Source: Membranihabitans maritimus (GTDB taxonomy: Bacteria; Bacteroidota; Bacteroidia; Chitinophagales; Saprospiraceae). From it: a DNA stretch of 64,000 bases. The translations under genes were made by a program, and so were the position numbers. The notes under the pieces are model-generated. The model was given only the letters and a program-made list of their open reading frames with translations, was not told the DNA's origin and did not search any database. Positions 53,634 through 63,710 of the stretch are shown here, one piece after another; positions within the stretch are counted from its first letter, which is position 1, and each line of letters starts with the position of its first letter. The stretch spans positions 495,128 through 559,127 of the forward strand of contig NZ_JAJSLW010000001.1 of assembly GCF_021729145.1 (NCBI RefSeq). The letters are read 5' to 3'.

Positions 53634-55460
53634 TTAAAAATCAATACGATTTTTAAACCCGATCGTAAACCATCTACCCGGCATTGGCACCAGGCTGGTT
53701 TCCGTGTACTGCGTATTCAATACATTATTGGCCTGGGCGTAAATAGAAAATTTATCAAAGGCATATTTTGCTTGCAAGTCCATTAAGAAATAATCGTCGA
53801 GGTTTACACGGTCAATAAACCGGCCTCCTATCGTGTAGGAAAGATTATCAACAATGTTCCCTGTTAATCTACCAATTAATTGGTGCTTCAGATTGTCCAA
53901 AGCATAGCGGGAAAGAGCACCTGAATAGTCCTCGTTCAACCCGGCATTTATATAATTATAATTCACCTCAATTCGGTTAATCCCTGCGGGATGGTTGGCC
54001 AGGGTCCACTTGTTTTCTATTTCCAGGCCATTGAAATAAGCCTTATAGAAGTTTTGGGGCATCCAGGGGTCATTCTCCCGGTCTTTTACCCAATCAATAA
54101 GATTTCGGCTATCCCTGCGGTAGTAAGCCACGTTGAAATACCATTGCGATCCAAAATACTTAACCCCGGCTTCATAGGTCATTGCTCTTTCGGGCACCAG
54201 GTTTTCATTTCCAATATTGGAAGGACCAATGTAATATAAATCAGTATATGTCGGTACTCGGTAGGTATTGCCGACGTTAGCATATACAGACCATTTATCA
54301 TTGATTGAATACCCCATATCGATTCCTGGATAAAAGAAGGATCCGAAACTTTGGAAGTAATTGATATTAAATCCAGGGGTAATTGTCAGTTTATTGCCAA
54401 TCAGGGAAAACCGATGCTCGGCATAAAAAGCAACTTCATTCCTATCCCTTTGTCCGAGATTGTTGCTTTTTAGGTATACTTTTCGATACTCCAACCCAAA
54501 TCCGGTAGTTCCAAGTGATGATTCATATCCCGATTGAATTTCAGCGCCCAGTGTATTTCCAAAATGTAAATTCCGGTAAACCTCCGGTTGATGACGAATA
54601 AGCAAATATTCATCCTGGTTTCTTCTCCAGTATACTGAGGGTTTGATGTGCCACTTATCTCCGAACCATTTGTACGCGAGACTTACAATACTGGTTTCAA
54701 CATCTTCATATTGATCTTTGTAATCCGGACTTGCATAAAATCCATTGGCGCCAAATTTTCGTTTCGAAAATCCAGCCATAGTGGAAAATTGCCCGTTATT
54801 AACCTTCCAATTATTCTGATAAAAAGCATTGGAAATTCCAACGTCCGTATTATACCGATAACCATCACTGCGCAAGTGGGAAACATTCAACATTTGTTTG
54901 AAAGCATTTCCGTGGTGGAGAGATACTCCCAAATCTCCCTGTACTGTACCAAATTCCCCGATTTCCAATGCCTGTGTAGACTGAGGCGTATCAGCCACCT
55001 TGGTAATTATATTTATGGCTGCTGCCAACGCATTTTGGCCATACCTTCTGGCACCAGGTCCCTTCAAAACTTCAATGCGTTCGATACTTTCTAATGGCAC
55101 AGGAACATTCAGAGAATGGTGTCCAGTTTGTGGGTCATTTATCTTAATACCATTGAGCATTACAAGCACCTGTTCAAAGGAGGAACCCCGGACCGAAATA
55201 TCAGCTTGAGCTCCTTTTATTCCCCTATTGCGAATGTCTACGCCGGGAAGGTAACTCAAGACTTCATTCAGACTTTGAACAGGAAGCTTCTGTATATCTT
55301 CCCTGGTAAGAATATTAATGGTTCGATTAGCCTCTGAAAAAGGCATACTAATCCTTTGATCACCAATCTGGATATCCGGCAAAAAAAGTACTGTGTCATG
55401 TTGCGAATAAGCAATTTGAAATGCTATAATAAGAGTTGTTGTTAATATCGTATATTTCAC
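53634..55460 (-). CDS. TonB-dependent receptor, BtuB/FepA-like
   Basis: Outer-membrane receptor of 608 residues. After a signal peptide (residues 1-19) comes a plug domain (INILTREDIQKLPVQSLNEV, SVRGSSFEQVLVMLNGIKIN, RIEVLKGPGARRYGQNALA) and a 22-strand barrel ending in a terminal aromatic strand (GRWFTIGFKNRIDF). Size and plug resemble BtuB-type cobalamin or siderophore receptors. No cobalamin riboswitch or uptake gene is adjacent, so the ligand is open. It converges with the DUF5916 gene (20-base gap) and is divergent from the acyl-CoA dehydrogenase. Confidence 0.92.
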   Translation of the reverse strand: MKYTILTTTLIIAFQIAYSQHDTVLFLPDIQIGDQRISMPFSEANRTINILTREDIQKLPVQSLNEVLSYLPGVDIRNRGIKGAQADISVRGSSFEQVLVMLNGIKINDPQTGHHSLNVPVPLESIERIEVLKGPGARRYGQNALAAAINIITKVADTPQSTQALEIGEFGTVQGDLGVSLHHGNAFKQMLNVSHLRSDGYRYNTDVGISNAFYQNNWKVNNGQFSTMAGFSKRKFGANGFYASPDYKDQYEDVETSIVSLAYKWFGDKWHIKPSVYWRRNQDEYLLIRHQPEVYRNLHFGNTLGAEIQSGYESSLGTTGFGLEYRKVYLKSNNLGQRDRNEVAFYAEHRFSLIGNKLTITPGFNINYFQSFGSFFYPGIDMGYSINDKWSVYANVGNTYRVPTYTDLYYIGPSNIGNENLVPERAMTYEAGVKYFGSQWYFNVAYYRRDSRNLIDWVKDRENDPWMPQNFYKAYFNGLEIENKWTLANHPAGINRIEVNYNYINAGLNEDYSGALSRYALDNLKHQLIGRLTGNIVDNLSYTIGGRFIDRVNLDDYFLMDLQAKYAFDKFSIYAQANNVLNTQYTETSLVPMPGRWFTIGFKNRIDF

Positions 55461-55570
55461 CGCACAATAATTTTATTAAAAAACAAAATCTTAGCACACA
55501 TCCGCAAAGATGGAAAAATTTAATAACTTAACTAATATTTAGTGATTTTGGTAAATTCAAAATTATAATA

Positions 55571-56707
55571 ATGGTCTTGACTGATGAACAAAAAATGATT
55601 GTAAAAGCTGCAAGGGACTTTGTTCAAACAGAATTATTGCCCGGAGTAATAGAACGAGATAAAAACGCACTTTATCCGCGTGACCAGATTCAAAAAATGG
55701 CCGAAATGGGTTTTTTGGGTATGATGGTGGATCCCGAGTTTGGCGGAGGAGGAATGGATACAATGTCCTATGTGTTGGTAATGGAAGAAATCTCCAAAGT
55801 AGATGCATCGTGTTCAGTAGTGATGTCTGTCAATAATTCTTTGGTTTGCTGGGGAATAGAAAAATTCGGCACAACGGAACAAAAACAAAAATACTTACCT
55901 CGCCTGGTATCAGGCGAAATCTTAGGGGCATTTTGTTTGTCTGAACCGGAAGCAGGTTCGGACGCGACCCACCAAAGGACTACAGCAGTGGATAAAGGGG
56001 ATTATTATCTGGTTAATGGGATAAAGAACTGGATCACAAATGGCAAATATGCTGATGTTTATCTGGTTATGGCCCAAACTGATACCGAAAAAAGGCATCG
56101 TGGTATTAATGCCTTCATCGTAGAGGCTGAAAGTAAAGGGGTGAGCACTGGGGAGAAAGAAGATAAGATGGGAATAAGAGCAAGTGACACCTGCTCTGTA
56201 TTATTTGATAATGTCAAAGTTCCCAAAGAAAATAGAATAGGAGAAGATGGTTTTGGATTTACATTCGCTATGAAAACACTTGAAGGTGGTAGAATTGGTA
56301 TAGCTGCTCAAGCTTTGGGTATTGGGGCCGGCGCCTATGAATTAGCACTAAAATATTCTAAAGAACGTGTCACCTTTGGAAAGCCCTTATACCAGCATCA
56401 GGATGTTGCATTTAAACTGGCAGATATGGCTACCGAATTGGAGGCATCAAGATTATTGGTTTATCAGGCCGCTCGCGATAAAGACGCCGGCAAGAGTTAT
56501 GACTACAGTGGATCTATGGCAAAATTGTACGCCGCAGAGACGGCAATGAAAGTAACTACAGAAGCCGTGCAAATACATGGAGGTTACGGTTATGTAAGAG
56601 AATATCATGTTGAAAGGTTAATGAGGGATGCCAAAATCACCCAAATTTATGAAGGTACATCTGAGATTCAGAAAATTGTGTTGTCAAGAGCGATATTAAA
56701 GGAATGA
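55571..56707 (+). CDS. Acyl-CoA dehydrogenase
   Basis: FAD-dependent acyl-CoA dehydrogenase of 378 residues, the usual length. It desaturates acyl-CoA at the alpha-beta bond in fatty acid or branched-chain degradation. Signatures are GAFCLSEPEAGSDA (~117-130), GIKNWITNG, the family segment RVTFGKPLYQHQDVAFKLAD M, and QIHGGYGYVREYHVERLMRD, followed by YEGTSEIQKIVLSR with the catalytic glutamate. It resembles short/branched-chain enzymes. No other beta-oxidation gene is adjacent. Confidence 0.95.
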   Translation: MVLTDEQKMIVKAARDFVQTELLPGVIERDKNALYPRDQIQKMAEMGFLGMMVDPEFGGGGMDTMSYVLVMEEISKVDASCSVVMSVNNSLVCWGIEKFGTTEQKQKYLPRLVSGEILGAFCLSEPEAGSDATHQRTTAVDKGDYYLVNGIKNWITNGKYADVYLVMAQTDTEKRHRGINAFIVEAESKGVSTGEKEDKMGIRASDTCSVLFDNVKVPKENRIGEDGFGFTFAMKTLEGGRIGIAAQALGIGAGAYELALKYSKERVTFGKPLYQHQDVAFKLADMATELEASRLLVYQAARDKDAGKSYDYSGSMAKLYAAETAMKVTTEAVQIHGGYGYVREYHVERLMRDAKITQIYEGTSEIQKIVLSRAILKE

Positions 56708-56828
56708 ATATATGCTTTTAAAAACCTCTACTAACAGATATGAATTATATGTTAAAATCATTTAAATTCTACCAATTTCCGCTGCATTCTGGCCGGAATA
56801 GACGATACTTAATGAAGAAGACGGAAGA

Positions 56829-57350
56829 ATGAACAAATTAATAATTTCACTATTTCTACTTACAGCTTGTTTCACAGGAAGCTTTGCACAAAAATCAATT
56901 TTCAAGCTCAATCTCTATAATTTTATAAAGTATGGCGACCCGGATGTTTATCTGGAAGTAGTACTCAATAAAGAATCCAGCGTTGACGCTACTCTCAGGT
57001 TGGGCTTTGGTAGTTCTCCATTTGGTGGCAGCGGATATGTGGATATCAATATCCAGGGCGCTTATCGAAGGTATCTTCTTACCAAATGGAAAGATGCACC
57101 GATTGGTTTATTTCTCAGGCCTGTAATCGGTTTTCAAAGTTTTCAAGCGGGATTCAATAGTGTAAATCCAGGCAATACAGGCCGAAGTACAGGGTTTCAA
57201 GTCGGTGCCACTGGCGGATTTCAATACACATTTAAGGAACGATTCGCTATTGACCTTTTTGCAGGTCCCTCCTACCTGATTGGCATCAATGAAAATACGG
57301 AGTCGGGCTTTCAGCCAATATATACCATTGGGGTAGGGTATGGGATGTAG
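56829..57350 (+). CDS. Small outer-membrane beta-barrel protein
   Basis: Exported protein of 173 residues with a signal peptide (LFLLTACFTGSFAQ, residues 1-20). The mature part alternates hydrophobic and polar residues in strands (VYLEVVLNKESSVDATLRLGF, YRRYLLT, IGLFLRPVIGFQ, GATGGFQYTF) that fit an eight-stranded barrel similar to DUF3575 proteins. It ends with GVGYGM rather than a clear aromatic residue. It precedes the interrupted metallophosphoesterase by 21 bases. Function unknown. Confidence 0.8.
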   Translation: MNKLIISLFLLTACFTGSFAQKSIFKLNLYNFIKYGDPDVYLEVVLNKESSVDATLRLGFGSSPFGGSGYVDINIQGAYRRYLLTKWKDAPIGLFLRPVIGFQSFQAGFNSVNPGNTGRSTGFQVGATGGFQYTFKERFAIDLFAGPSYLIGINENTESGFQPIYTIGVGYGM

Positions 57351-57371
57351 ATTCTTTTCAAAACTAAAATT

Positions 57372-58211
57372 ATGCAGAGGCGCAAATTCATATGGGGACT
57401 CGGAGGTGCCTTAGGAATTGGAGCTTTAACCTGTTTGTATTCCTGGCAGATTGAACCATATTGGCTGGAATTTGTCAAGCTCAAGATGGATGTCAAGAAT
57501 CTGCCGTCCGAACTTTCAGGGACTACTTTAATGCAGGTCAGTGATATACACGTAGGAAATCGGTTTGACTGGAACTATATTATCCAGTCTTTTGAAAGAG
57601 CCAAAAGCTTTAATTCCGATTTTGTAGTATATACCGGCGATTATGTATACCATGAAAGTGAAGAACAGTTCTCCCAATTATCTACAGTTTTGGACCATGC
57701 GGTAAAGGGAAGGATCGGAACCGTGGCAATACTAGGAAATCACGATTACGGAAAAAACTGAGCAAGTCAGGTCATAGCAGAAAAGATTACAGGAATTCTC
57801 GAGGATCGGGAGATAACAGTACTGAGAAATGAACAGCATGAAATCAACGGACTCAATTTTATTGGGCTGGACGATTACTGGGGCAAAAATTTTGCCCCGG
57901 AGCCTGTCATGAAAGACGTTGACAATAAAATAGCAAATATAGTATTGACACATAATCCCGATGTCGCAGATCTTCCGATATGGAATAAATATGAGGGATG
58001 GATCCTTTCAGGACATACTCATGGAGGGCAATGTAAGCCTCCTTTTTTGCCAACTCCTCTACTTCCGGTTAACAACAAAAAGTACACTTCAGGCGTAATT
58101 GACCTTCAGGATGGACGAATGATGTACATAAACCGGGCACTTGGTCATCTGTGGCCCCTGCGTTTCAATGTAAGGCCTGAGATAACCGTTTTTGAACTCC
58201 AACCAGTATAG
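57372..58211 (+). pseudogene. Metallophosphoesterase (YkuE-like) interrupted by one in-frame TGA
   Basis: One continuous frame of 279 codons with a single TGA at codon 130 (57759-57761). The N-terminus RRKFIWGLGGALGIGALTCL is a membrane anchor or Tat-like signal. All metal-binding motifs are present: SDIHVG (~56), YTGDYVY (~95), GNHDYGKN just before the stop, and LSGHTHGGQC after it. The stop stands where relatives have tryptophan (TGG to TGA by one change). It would be a phosphodiesterase or phospholipid-type hydrolase if intact. Either a recent mutation or a sequencing error explains the break; selenocysteine is not plausible at a Trp position. Confidence 0.82.
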
Positions 58212-58318
58212 CGATTTCCCCATACAGAATCTGGAATTATACTTGGCTCCAAGACTACATCAACCATTACAATAATAACGACACAGATGACATTTGCCAT
58301 ATTTTGTTATTATTTTTC

Positions 58319-58348
58319 TTGTCACCTTTACAATTTTAGCTATATTTA
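58319..58348 (+). promoter_or_regulatory. Promoter of the 2-oxoacid:ferredoxin oxidoreductase operon
   Basis: TTG (58319-58321), 19 bases, then TATATTTA (58341-58348) is a one-mismatch fit to the Bacteroidota consensus. The TTG start codon of the first gene lies only 10 bases after the -7 element. The mRNA would therefore have a leader of just a few bases. Confidence 0.5.
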
Positions 58349-58358
58349 ATTTAATATA

Positions 58359-60194
58359 TTGAAATTAAAAAAACGCTTCACATCGAATTATAAACCAAGA
58401 CATCGAATTTTGAAACCTACAAATGTTCAGGATCCCGAGTACTTTCACAAGGTAATAGATTGCCAATACGCCTGTCCGGCACATACACCCGTGCCCGAAT
58501 ATATCCGGTTGATCGCAAATAAAAAGTACACAGAAGCCTACATGGTCAACTGGGAATCCAATGTATTCCCAGGCATCCTTGGCCGCACCTGTGACCGTCC
58601 ATGTGAACCGGCTTGCCGTCGTGGACGGATAGAAAAAGAAGAAGAACCGGTAGCGATTTGCCGGCTAAAACGAGTAGCCGCTGACAACAAAGGAGAAGTT
58701 AAGTCCCTGATGCCCAATGCCCCATTGAATAAAAACGGTAAAAAAGTGGCGCTTATCGGAGGAGGGCCTGCATCCCTGACGGTTGCACGCGATTTGGCAC
58801 CTGAAGGGTATGAAATTCACCTTTTCGATGAGTGGCATAAAGGTGGCGGTATGATGCGTACGCAGATTCCTTCTTTTCGATTACCTGAAAGGGTGTTGGA
58901 TGAAGAAGTTAATTACGTCACCGATATGGGAATACATACCCACTATAATCACTTTGTGGAAAGTATGAAAGAAATTCTGGACGAGGACTATGATGCTGTA
59001 TTTGTCGGGACCGGAGCACCTAACGGACGTGATTTGAAATTGCCCGGTCGGGAGGAAGCTGATGCAAACGTACATATTGGAATAAATTTCCTGGCGAGTG
59101 TTGCGTTTGAACATCGGGATAAAATCGGCCGTAAGGTTATTATACTAGGAGGTGGCAATACGGCCATGGATTGTTGTCGAACCTCCAGAAGGCTTGGAGG
59201 AAAAGAGGTAACCGTTGTGGTACGAAGTCCATTCAAAGACATGAAGGCTTCACCCTGGGAGATCGACGATGCCAAAGCAGAAGACATCCCCATTTTCAAT
59301 AATATGCCACCGAAGTCTTTCGTTGTGGAAAATGGGAAGTTGAAAGGTATGTGGTTTGGACACGTACGGGCTGAGTATGATAAAAATGGGAAAAGAAGCC
59401 TCATTCCCACCGACGACCCCGATACATTTATAGAAGCAGATGATGTGATTATTGCTATAGGCCAGGACAATGCTTTTCCCTGGATCGAAAGAGACCTGGG
59501 AATTGAATTCGGTAAATGGGATCTACCGATACTCAATAAGACCACCTTCCAGTCCACTTTGCCTAATGTATTCTTTGGTGGCGATGCAGCTTTTGGCCCG
59601 GAAAATATTATCACAGCCGCTGCTCATGGGCACCAGGCAGCCATTTCAATCCATCACTTTTGTCAGGGAGTTGATGTCAATACCCGGCTGGACCCCACTA
59701 CCAATCTTGTAAAACAGAAAATGGGTATTCACGAGTGGATGTACGACAGCCCTGTAGTGGAAGATGACCGCTTTGCAGTACCTCATGAGGATAAAGTAAT
59801 TACACTTTCAGACCGGAAAGTTGAAGTGGAACTCGGGTTTGATGAAATTACCGGTTTCAGGGAGGCTCAACGGTGTCTCAACTGTGACGTTCAGACTGTT
59901 TTTTCATTAGATCAGTGTATTGAGTGCGATGCATGTGTGGATGTATGTCCCACGTCCTGTATCACATTTACCTCAAACGGAGCAGAGGAGGACCTAAGAG
60001 AAAGGCTTTCCGCCCCTGCCAATAATTTGGATCAGGATCTTTATGTATCAGATACCCTACCTACCAAACGTGTTATGATAAAAGACGAAGATGTATGCCT
60101 GCATTGTGGATTGTGTGCCGAGCGATGTCCCACGGCAGCATGGGATATGCAAAAGTATCTCTATGGTGTAACTAAAGTTAGCAAAATTTTATAG
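58359..60194 (+). CDS. GltD-like FAD/NAD(P) oxidoreductase with two C-terminal 4Fe-4S clusters
   Basis: Protein of 611 residues that probably moves electrons between NAD(P)H and ferredoxin or the adjacent KorAB. The N-terminal cysteine-rich region (CQYACPAHTPV, GRTCDRPCEPACRRG) is that of glutamate synthase small subunits. FAD binding is at VALIGGGPASLTVARDLAPE (~130-149) and NADPH binding at VIILGGGNTAMDCCR (~260-274). The C-terminus adds two ferredoxin motifs, CIECDACVDVCP and CLHCGLCAERCP. The start is TTG at 58359. korA follows after 8 bases. Confidence 0.92.
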   Translation: MKLKKRFTSNYKPRHRILKPTNVQDPEYFHKVIDCQYACPAHTPVPEYIRLIANKKYTEAYMVNWESNVFPGILGRTCDRPCEPACRRGRIEKEEEPVAICRLKRVAADNKGEVKSLMPNAPLNKNGKKVALIGGGPASLTVARDLAPEGYEIHLFDEWHKGGGMMRTQIPSFRLPERVLDEEVNYVTDMGIHTHYNHFVESMKEILDEDYDAVFVGTGAPNGRDLKLPGREEADANVHIGINFLASVAFEHRDKIGRKVIILGGGNTAMDCCRTSRRLGGKEVTVVVRSPFKDMKASPWEIDDAKAEDIPIFNNMPPKSFVVENGKLKGMWFGHVRAEYDKNGKRSLIPTDDPDTFIEADDVIIAIGQDNAFPWIERDLGIEFGKWDLPILNKTTFQSTLPNVFFGGDAAFGPENIITAAAHGHQAAISIHHFCQGVDVNTRLDPTTNLVKQKMGIHEWMYDSPVVEDDRFAVPHEDKVITLSDRKVEVELGFDEITGFREAQRCLNCDVQTVFSLDQCIECDACVDVCPTSCITFTSNGAEEDLRERLSAPANNLDQDLYVSDTLPTKRVMIKDEDVCLHCGLCAERCPTAAWDMQKYLYGVTKVSKIL

Positions 60195-60202
60195 CAAAAA
60201 TT

Positions 60203-62065
60203 ATGAGTGAACAGATACGAGTGAATGACATGGTTGTCCGGTTTGCCAATGTCAATGGAACTGGCTCCTCTAGCGCCAATGAAGTATTTTCGAAAGCAGT
60301 TTTTAGGATGGGGATCCCCGTTGCACCTAAAAATATTTTTCCTTCAAATATTCAGGGATTACCTACCTGGTACGAGGTAAGAATCAGTGGCAAAGGTTAT
60401 TTGGGAAGGCGCAAAGGGATAGATGTTATGGTCGGAATCAATCCGGAAAGCATGAAGAAAGATATTGCCGCTGTCAGGCCCGGTGGCTATTTTATTTACG
60501 ACAATACAAAACAACTCCATGATGATATGGTAAGAAAGGATATCCATATGGTTGGTATCCCGATGATGCAACTGAGTATTGAAAATTATCAGGCTCCACG
60601 ATTACAACAGTTGTTCAAAAACATCATATACATAGGAGCTTTGTCTGTACTTATAGATCTGGACCTGGATGTTGTAAAGTCAATAATAAGCGAACAATTT
60701 GAAAAAAAGCCGAAATTAATTCCACCGAATCACAAAGCTTTGGACCTGGGAGCCAATTGGGTCAGGCAAAATCTGGTCTATCCGTTCAACGTCAGATTGA
60801 AACATAGCAATTTGACCGACGACAAGATCATGATTGATGGAAATGCAGCCACGGGTCTGGGAGCAGTCTATGGGGGCGCGACCGTATTGTCTTGGTATCC
60901 CATTACCCCTTCTACATCCGTGGCAAAAAGTTTTGAAGCTTTTGCTAAAAAATATCGAAAAGATCCTGAAACAGGTAAAAATAATTTTGCCATTATTCAG
61001 GCAGAAGATGAACTGGCAGCATTTGGAATGGCCATGGGAGCCAATTGGAATGGAGCCAGGGGATTCACCGCTACCAGTGGAGCCGGTATTTCCCTAATGA
61101 ATGAATTTATTGGCCTGGCATATTTTGCGGAGGTTCCGATGGTATTGGTAGATGTACAAAGGGGTGGGCCATCCACGGGAATGCCTACACGAACCCAGCA
61201 GTCGGACATTCTCCCCTGTGCATACGCTTCCCATGGGGACACTAAGCATATCATGTTAATCCCGGCCAATCCAACTGAATGTTTTGAATTTATGGCTGAA
61301 GCATTTGATTTGGCTGACCAACTACAAACCGTTATTTTCCTGATGTCCGACCTTGACCTGGGCATGAACATTCACATGACCGAAGCTTTTTCCTGGGATG
61401 ACAGTAAAAAATACAATAAAGGTAAGGTACTCAACAAACAAGAGTTGGAAGGATTAGAAGATTATGGTCGATTTAAGGATGTAGATGGCGATGGTATAGG
61501 TTATCGTGTAATCCCAGGAACACATCCCTCGAAAGGAGCCTATCTGGCAAGAGGGACCTCGCACGACCCTTACGGTAGATATACAGAAGACGGGGAAGTC
61601 CATGCTGGTGAAATCAACAGGTTAATTCGCAAGTTCAATACCGCTAAATACTTAGTCCCCAAACCTGAATTGTATCAAGAAACCTTTCAAAGTGATTATG
61701 GTATCATATTTTATGGAACTACTACCTATGCCGCAATGGAAGTCATTGACATACTAAAGGAAGAAGGTGGCCAAATTGATGCAATGCGCCTGAAAGCTTT
61801 TCCTTTTCAGGATGAGGTCAAGGAATTTATTGAAGCACATAAAACAGTATATGTAATAGAACAAAACCGAGATGCTCAATGTCGTTCTCTATTGATCCTT
61901 GAACTGGGTATAGATCAGTCCAAAATGGCATCCATCCTCAATTATGACGGAATGCCCATAACGGCTGATAGCATTCTTTTCCAACTTCGATTACAAATGG
62001 AAGGATTCAATGGGCAACTACCCTCAACCAATAACCACAATAATGCTTCGGTAAGCCACCATTAA
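60203..62065 (+). CDS. korA: 2-oxoacid:acceptor oxidoreductase, fused gamma-alpha subunit
   Basis: Subunit of 620 residues of a 2-oxoacid:ferredoxin oxidoreductase. The N-terminal gamma domain (~1-190; VNGTGSSSANEVFSKAVFRM) is fused to the alpha domain (~205-605; DGNAATGLGAVYGGATVLSW, YPITPST, AEDELAAFGMAMGANWNGAR and VQRGGPSTGMPTRTQQSD). This layout is typical of KorA (2-oxoglutarate) more than of pyruvate enzymes, but substrate choice is not certain. It supplies or uses CoA-acyl compounds with reduced ferredoxin. korB follows after 11 bases. Confidence 0.93.
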   Translation: MSEQIRVNDMVVRFANVNGTGSSSANEVFSKAVFRMGIPVAPKNIFPSNIQGLPTWYEVRISGKGYLGRRKGIDVMVGINPESMKKDIAAVRPGGYFIYDNTKQLHDDMVRKDIHMVGIPMMQLSIENYQAPRLQQLFKNIIYIGALSVLIDLDLDVVKSIISEQFEKKPKLIPPNHKALDLGANWVRQNLVYPFNVRLKHSNLTDDKIMIDGNAATGLGAVYGGATVLSWYPITPSTSVAKSFEAFAKKYRKDPETGKNNFAIIQAEDELAAFGMAMGANWNGARGFTATSGAGISLMNEFIGLAYFAEVPMVLVDVQRGGPSTGMPTRTQQSDILPCAYASHGDTKHIMLIPANPTECFEFMAEAFDLADQLQTVIFLMSDLDLGMNIHMTEAFSWDDSKKYNKGKVLNKQELEGLEDYGRFKDVDGDGIGYRVIPGTHPSKGAYLARGTSHDPYGRYTEDGEVHAGEINRLIRKFNTAKYLVPKPELYQETFQSDYGIIFYGTTTYAAMEVIDILKEEGGQIDAMRLKAFPFQDEVKEFIEAHKTVYVIEQNRDAQCRSLLILELGIDQSKMASILNYDGMPITADSILFQLRLQMEGFNGQLPSTNNHNNASVSHH

Positions 62066-62076
62066 ACAATAATATT

Positions 62077-63129
62077 ATGAGCTTTATCAAACCAATATTT
62101 CGTCATCCTACGCAGACCAAAAATAAAGCAGGTTTTTATAAATCAGATTACGAAGGTAGAATTTCAACATTATGTGCAGGTTGTGGACATGACAGCATCA
62201 ACGCATCAATCGTAGCAGCTTGTTATGAAATGAACATTGAACCCCATAAAGTAGTCAAATTATCGGGAATCGGGTGTTCCTCTAAAGCACCGGCGTATTA
62301 TCTAAACAACTCCCATGGATTCAATACAGTTCACGGGAGAATGCCGTCTGTAGCTACCGGAGCGAATATGGCCAACCGTGAGCTGACTTACCTTGGAGTT
62401 TCAGGAGATGGAGATTCTGCTTCCATTGGTATCGGGCAATTCATCCACGTCAATAGAAGGAATCTGAATATGGTATATATCATGATGAATAACGGCTGCT
62501 ATGGCCTTACCAAAGGTCAGGATTCTGCCACAGCTGATATAGGTTCCCTGAGCAAGTCCGGTTCCCGGAATGAATTTTCCCCAATAGATATGGTAAGCAT
62601 GGCACTCGAATCGGGTGCGACTTTCATAGCCAGAAGCTTTTCAGGCGACAAAAAACAGTTAGTACCTCTTATCAAAGCAGCAATGTCTCATCCTGGATTT
62701 GCTTTTATTGATGTCATTTCACCGTGTGTGACCTTTAATAACAACAAAGGGTCAACTAAGGCTTATGACTTTATCAGGGAACATATCGAGGTAACATCTG
62801 AATTTGATTTTGTACCGATCCGGGAAGAAATATCAGTAGAATATGAAGAGGGCACACAAAAGTCAGTTACATTACATGATGGTTCTCAAATTCAGTTAAG
62901 CAAACTCTACTCCGATTGGGACCCATCAGATCGAAATTCAGCAATGGAGAAGTTGCAACAATCAAAAGCAAATGGTGACATTCTGACTGGTTTACTATAT
63001 ATAGACCCGGGAAGTCAGGACCTTCATTCCACTTTAAATACATCTACCTTGCCATTGAACCAATTGACCGAAGAGGATTTATGTCCGGGATCAGCTACCC
63101 TGGAAAAAATTAATACAGAATATAGATAG
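62077..63129 (+). CDS. korB: 2-oxoacid:acceptor oxidoreductase, beta subunit
   Basis: Thiamine diphosphate-binding subunit of 350 residues. STLCAGCGHDSINASIVAAC (~30-49) and SGIGCSSKAPAY are KorB motifs. The ThDP/Mg motif is VSGDGDSASIGIGQFIHVNR RNLN, with MNNGCYGLTKGQDSAT following. It lacks separate ferredoxin-type clusters; electrons probably leave through the upstream FAD/Fe-S protein or soluble ferredoxin. Together with korA it forms the catalytic pair. Confidence 0.94.
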   Translation: MSFIKPIFRHPTQTKNKAGFYKSDYEGRISTLCAGCGHDSINASIVAACYEMNIEPHKVVKLSGIGCSSKAPAYYLNNSHGFNTVHGRMPSVATGANMANRELTYLGVSGDGDSASIGIGQFIHVNRRNLNMVYIMMNNGCYGLTKGQDSATADIGSLSKSGSRNEFSPIDMVSMALESGATFIARSFSGDKKQLVPLIKAAMSHPGFAFIDVISPCVTFNNNKGSTKAYDFIREHIEVTSEFDFVPIREEISVEYEEGTQKSVTLHDGSQIQLSKLYSDWDPSDRNSAMEKLQQSKANGDILTGLLYIDPGSQDLHSTLNTSTLPLNQLTEEDLCPGSATLEKINTEYR

Positions 63130-63710
63130 GCTCCATATAGGACGAAGCTTTAGTTGTATAAGGTGTCCTTCAGCGATAGATTTTATCATTCTTTACTATT
63201 TCATAAAGGTCCAAATGAACCGTTCCACCAAAAAAATTTATGTATACAACAAAGGAAAAGGTTAACCAAATTATAATATATGATATCGCACCAGAAAGGT
63301 TTTACCCTAATCCACAATAATTGTGTACTCCGGATTATATCCTATGTAAACCTAACTCCCATGAGAATTTAGTATTCATCCGCTTGAACATAATGAGATT
63401 CGATTACAAAACGTGAATGAATTGCCCAGTATTTTAAAGCCGAATGTAGAAATAAAATCAGTGCTTTAGTGAGAAACACAAAATCATTGAAACACTAAAT
63501 AATTCACAAGTTTTCCTACCACTACTTTATCCAGATATAGGCACACGGATTCGCCATAGAGTAACTTCTATTAGACTGAGCAGTGTAAACCCTAAAGATC
63601 TGGATAAACCCAGAGAATTATCCTTCACCTCCCTCTCGAACTGAAACAGAATATATTTACTTAGCCGGGTTTATAATCAAGCATTATATCGAAAATTAAC
63701 TACCCTTCCA
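63130..63710. other. Intergenic region, possible gene remnants
   Basis: About 580 bases after korB without a sustained frame. A short stretch near 63380-63470 reads in one frame as LEHNEIRLQNVNELPSILKP, which might be a remnant of a coding sequence, but it is too short to identify. No RNA gene was recognised. Confidence 0.4.

Noticed and set aside
55461..55570. Possible cobalamin riboswitch upstream of the BtuB-like receptor
   Set aside because: The intergenic space is only 110 bases shared with a divergent gene, and no B12-box-like sequence is visible.
57759..57761. Selenocysteine codon in the metallophosphoesterase
   Set aside because: The position corresponds to tryptophan in relatives, no SECIS-like hairpin was recognised after it, and no selenocysteine genes are in the window.
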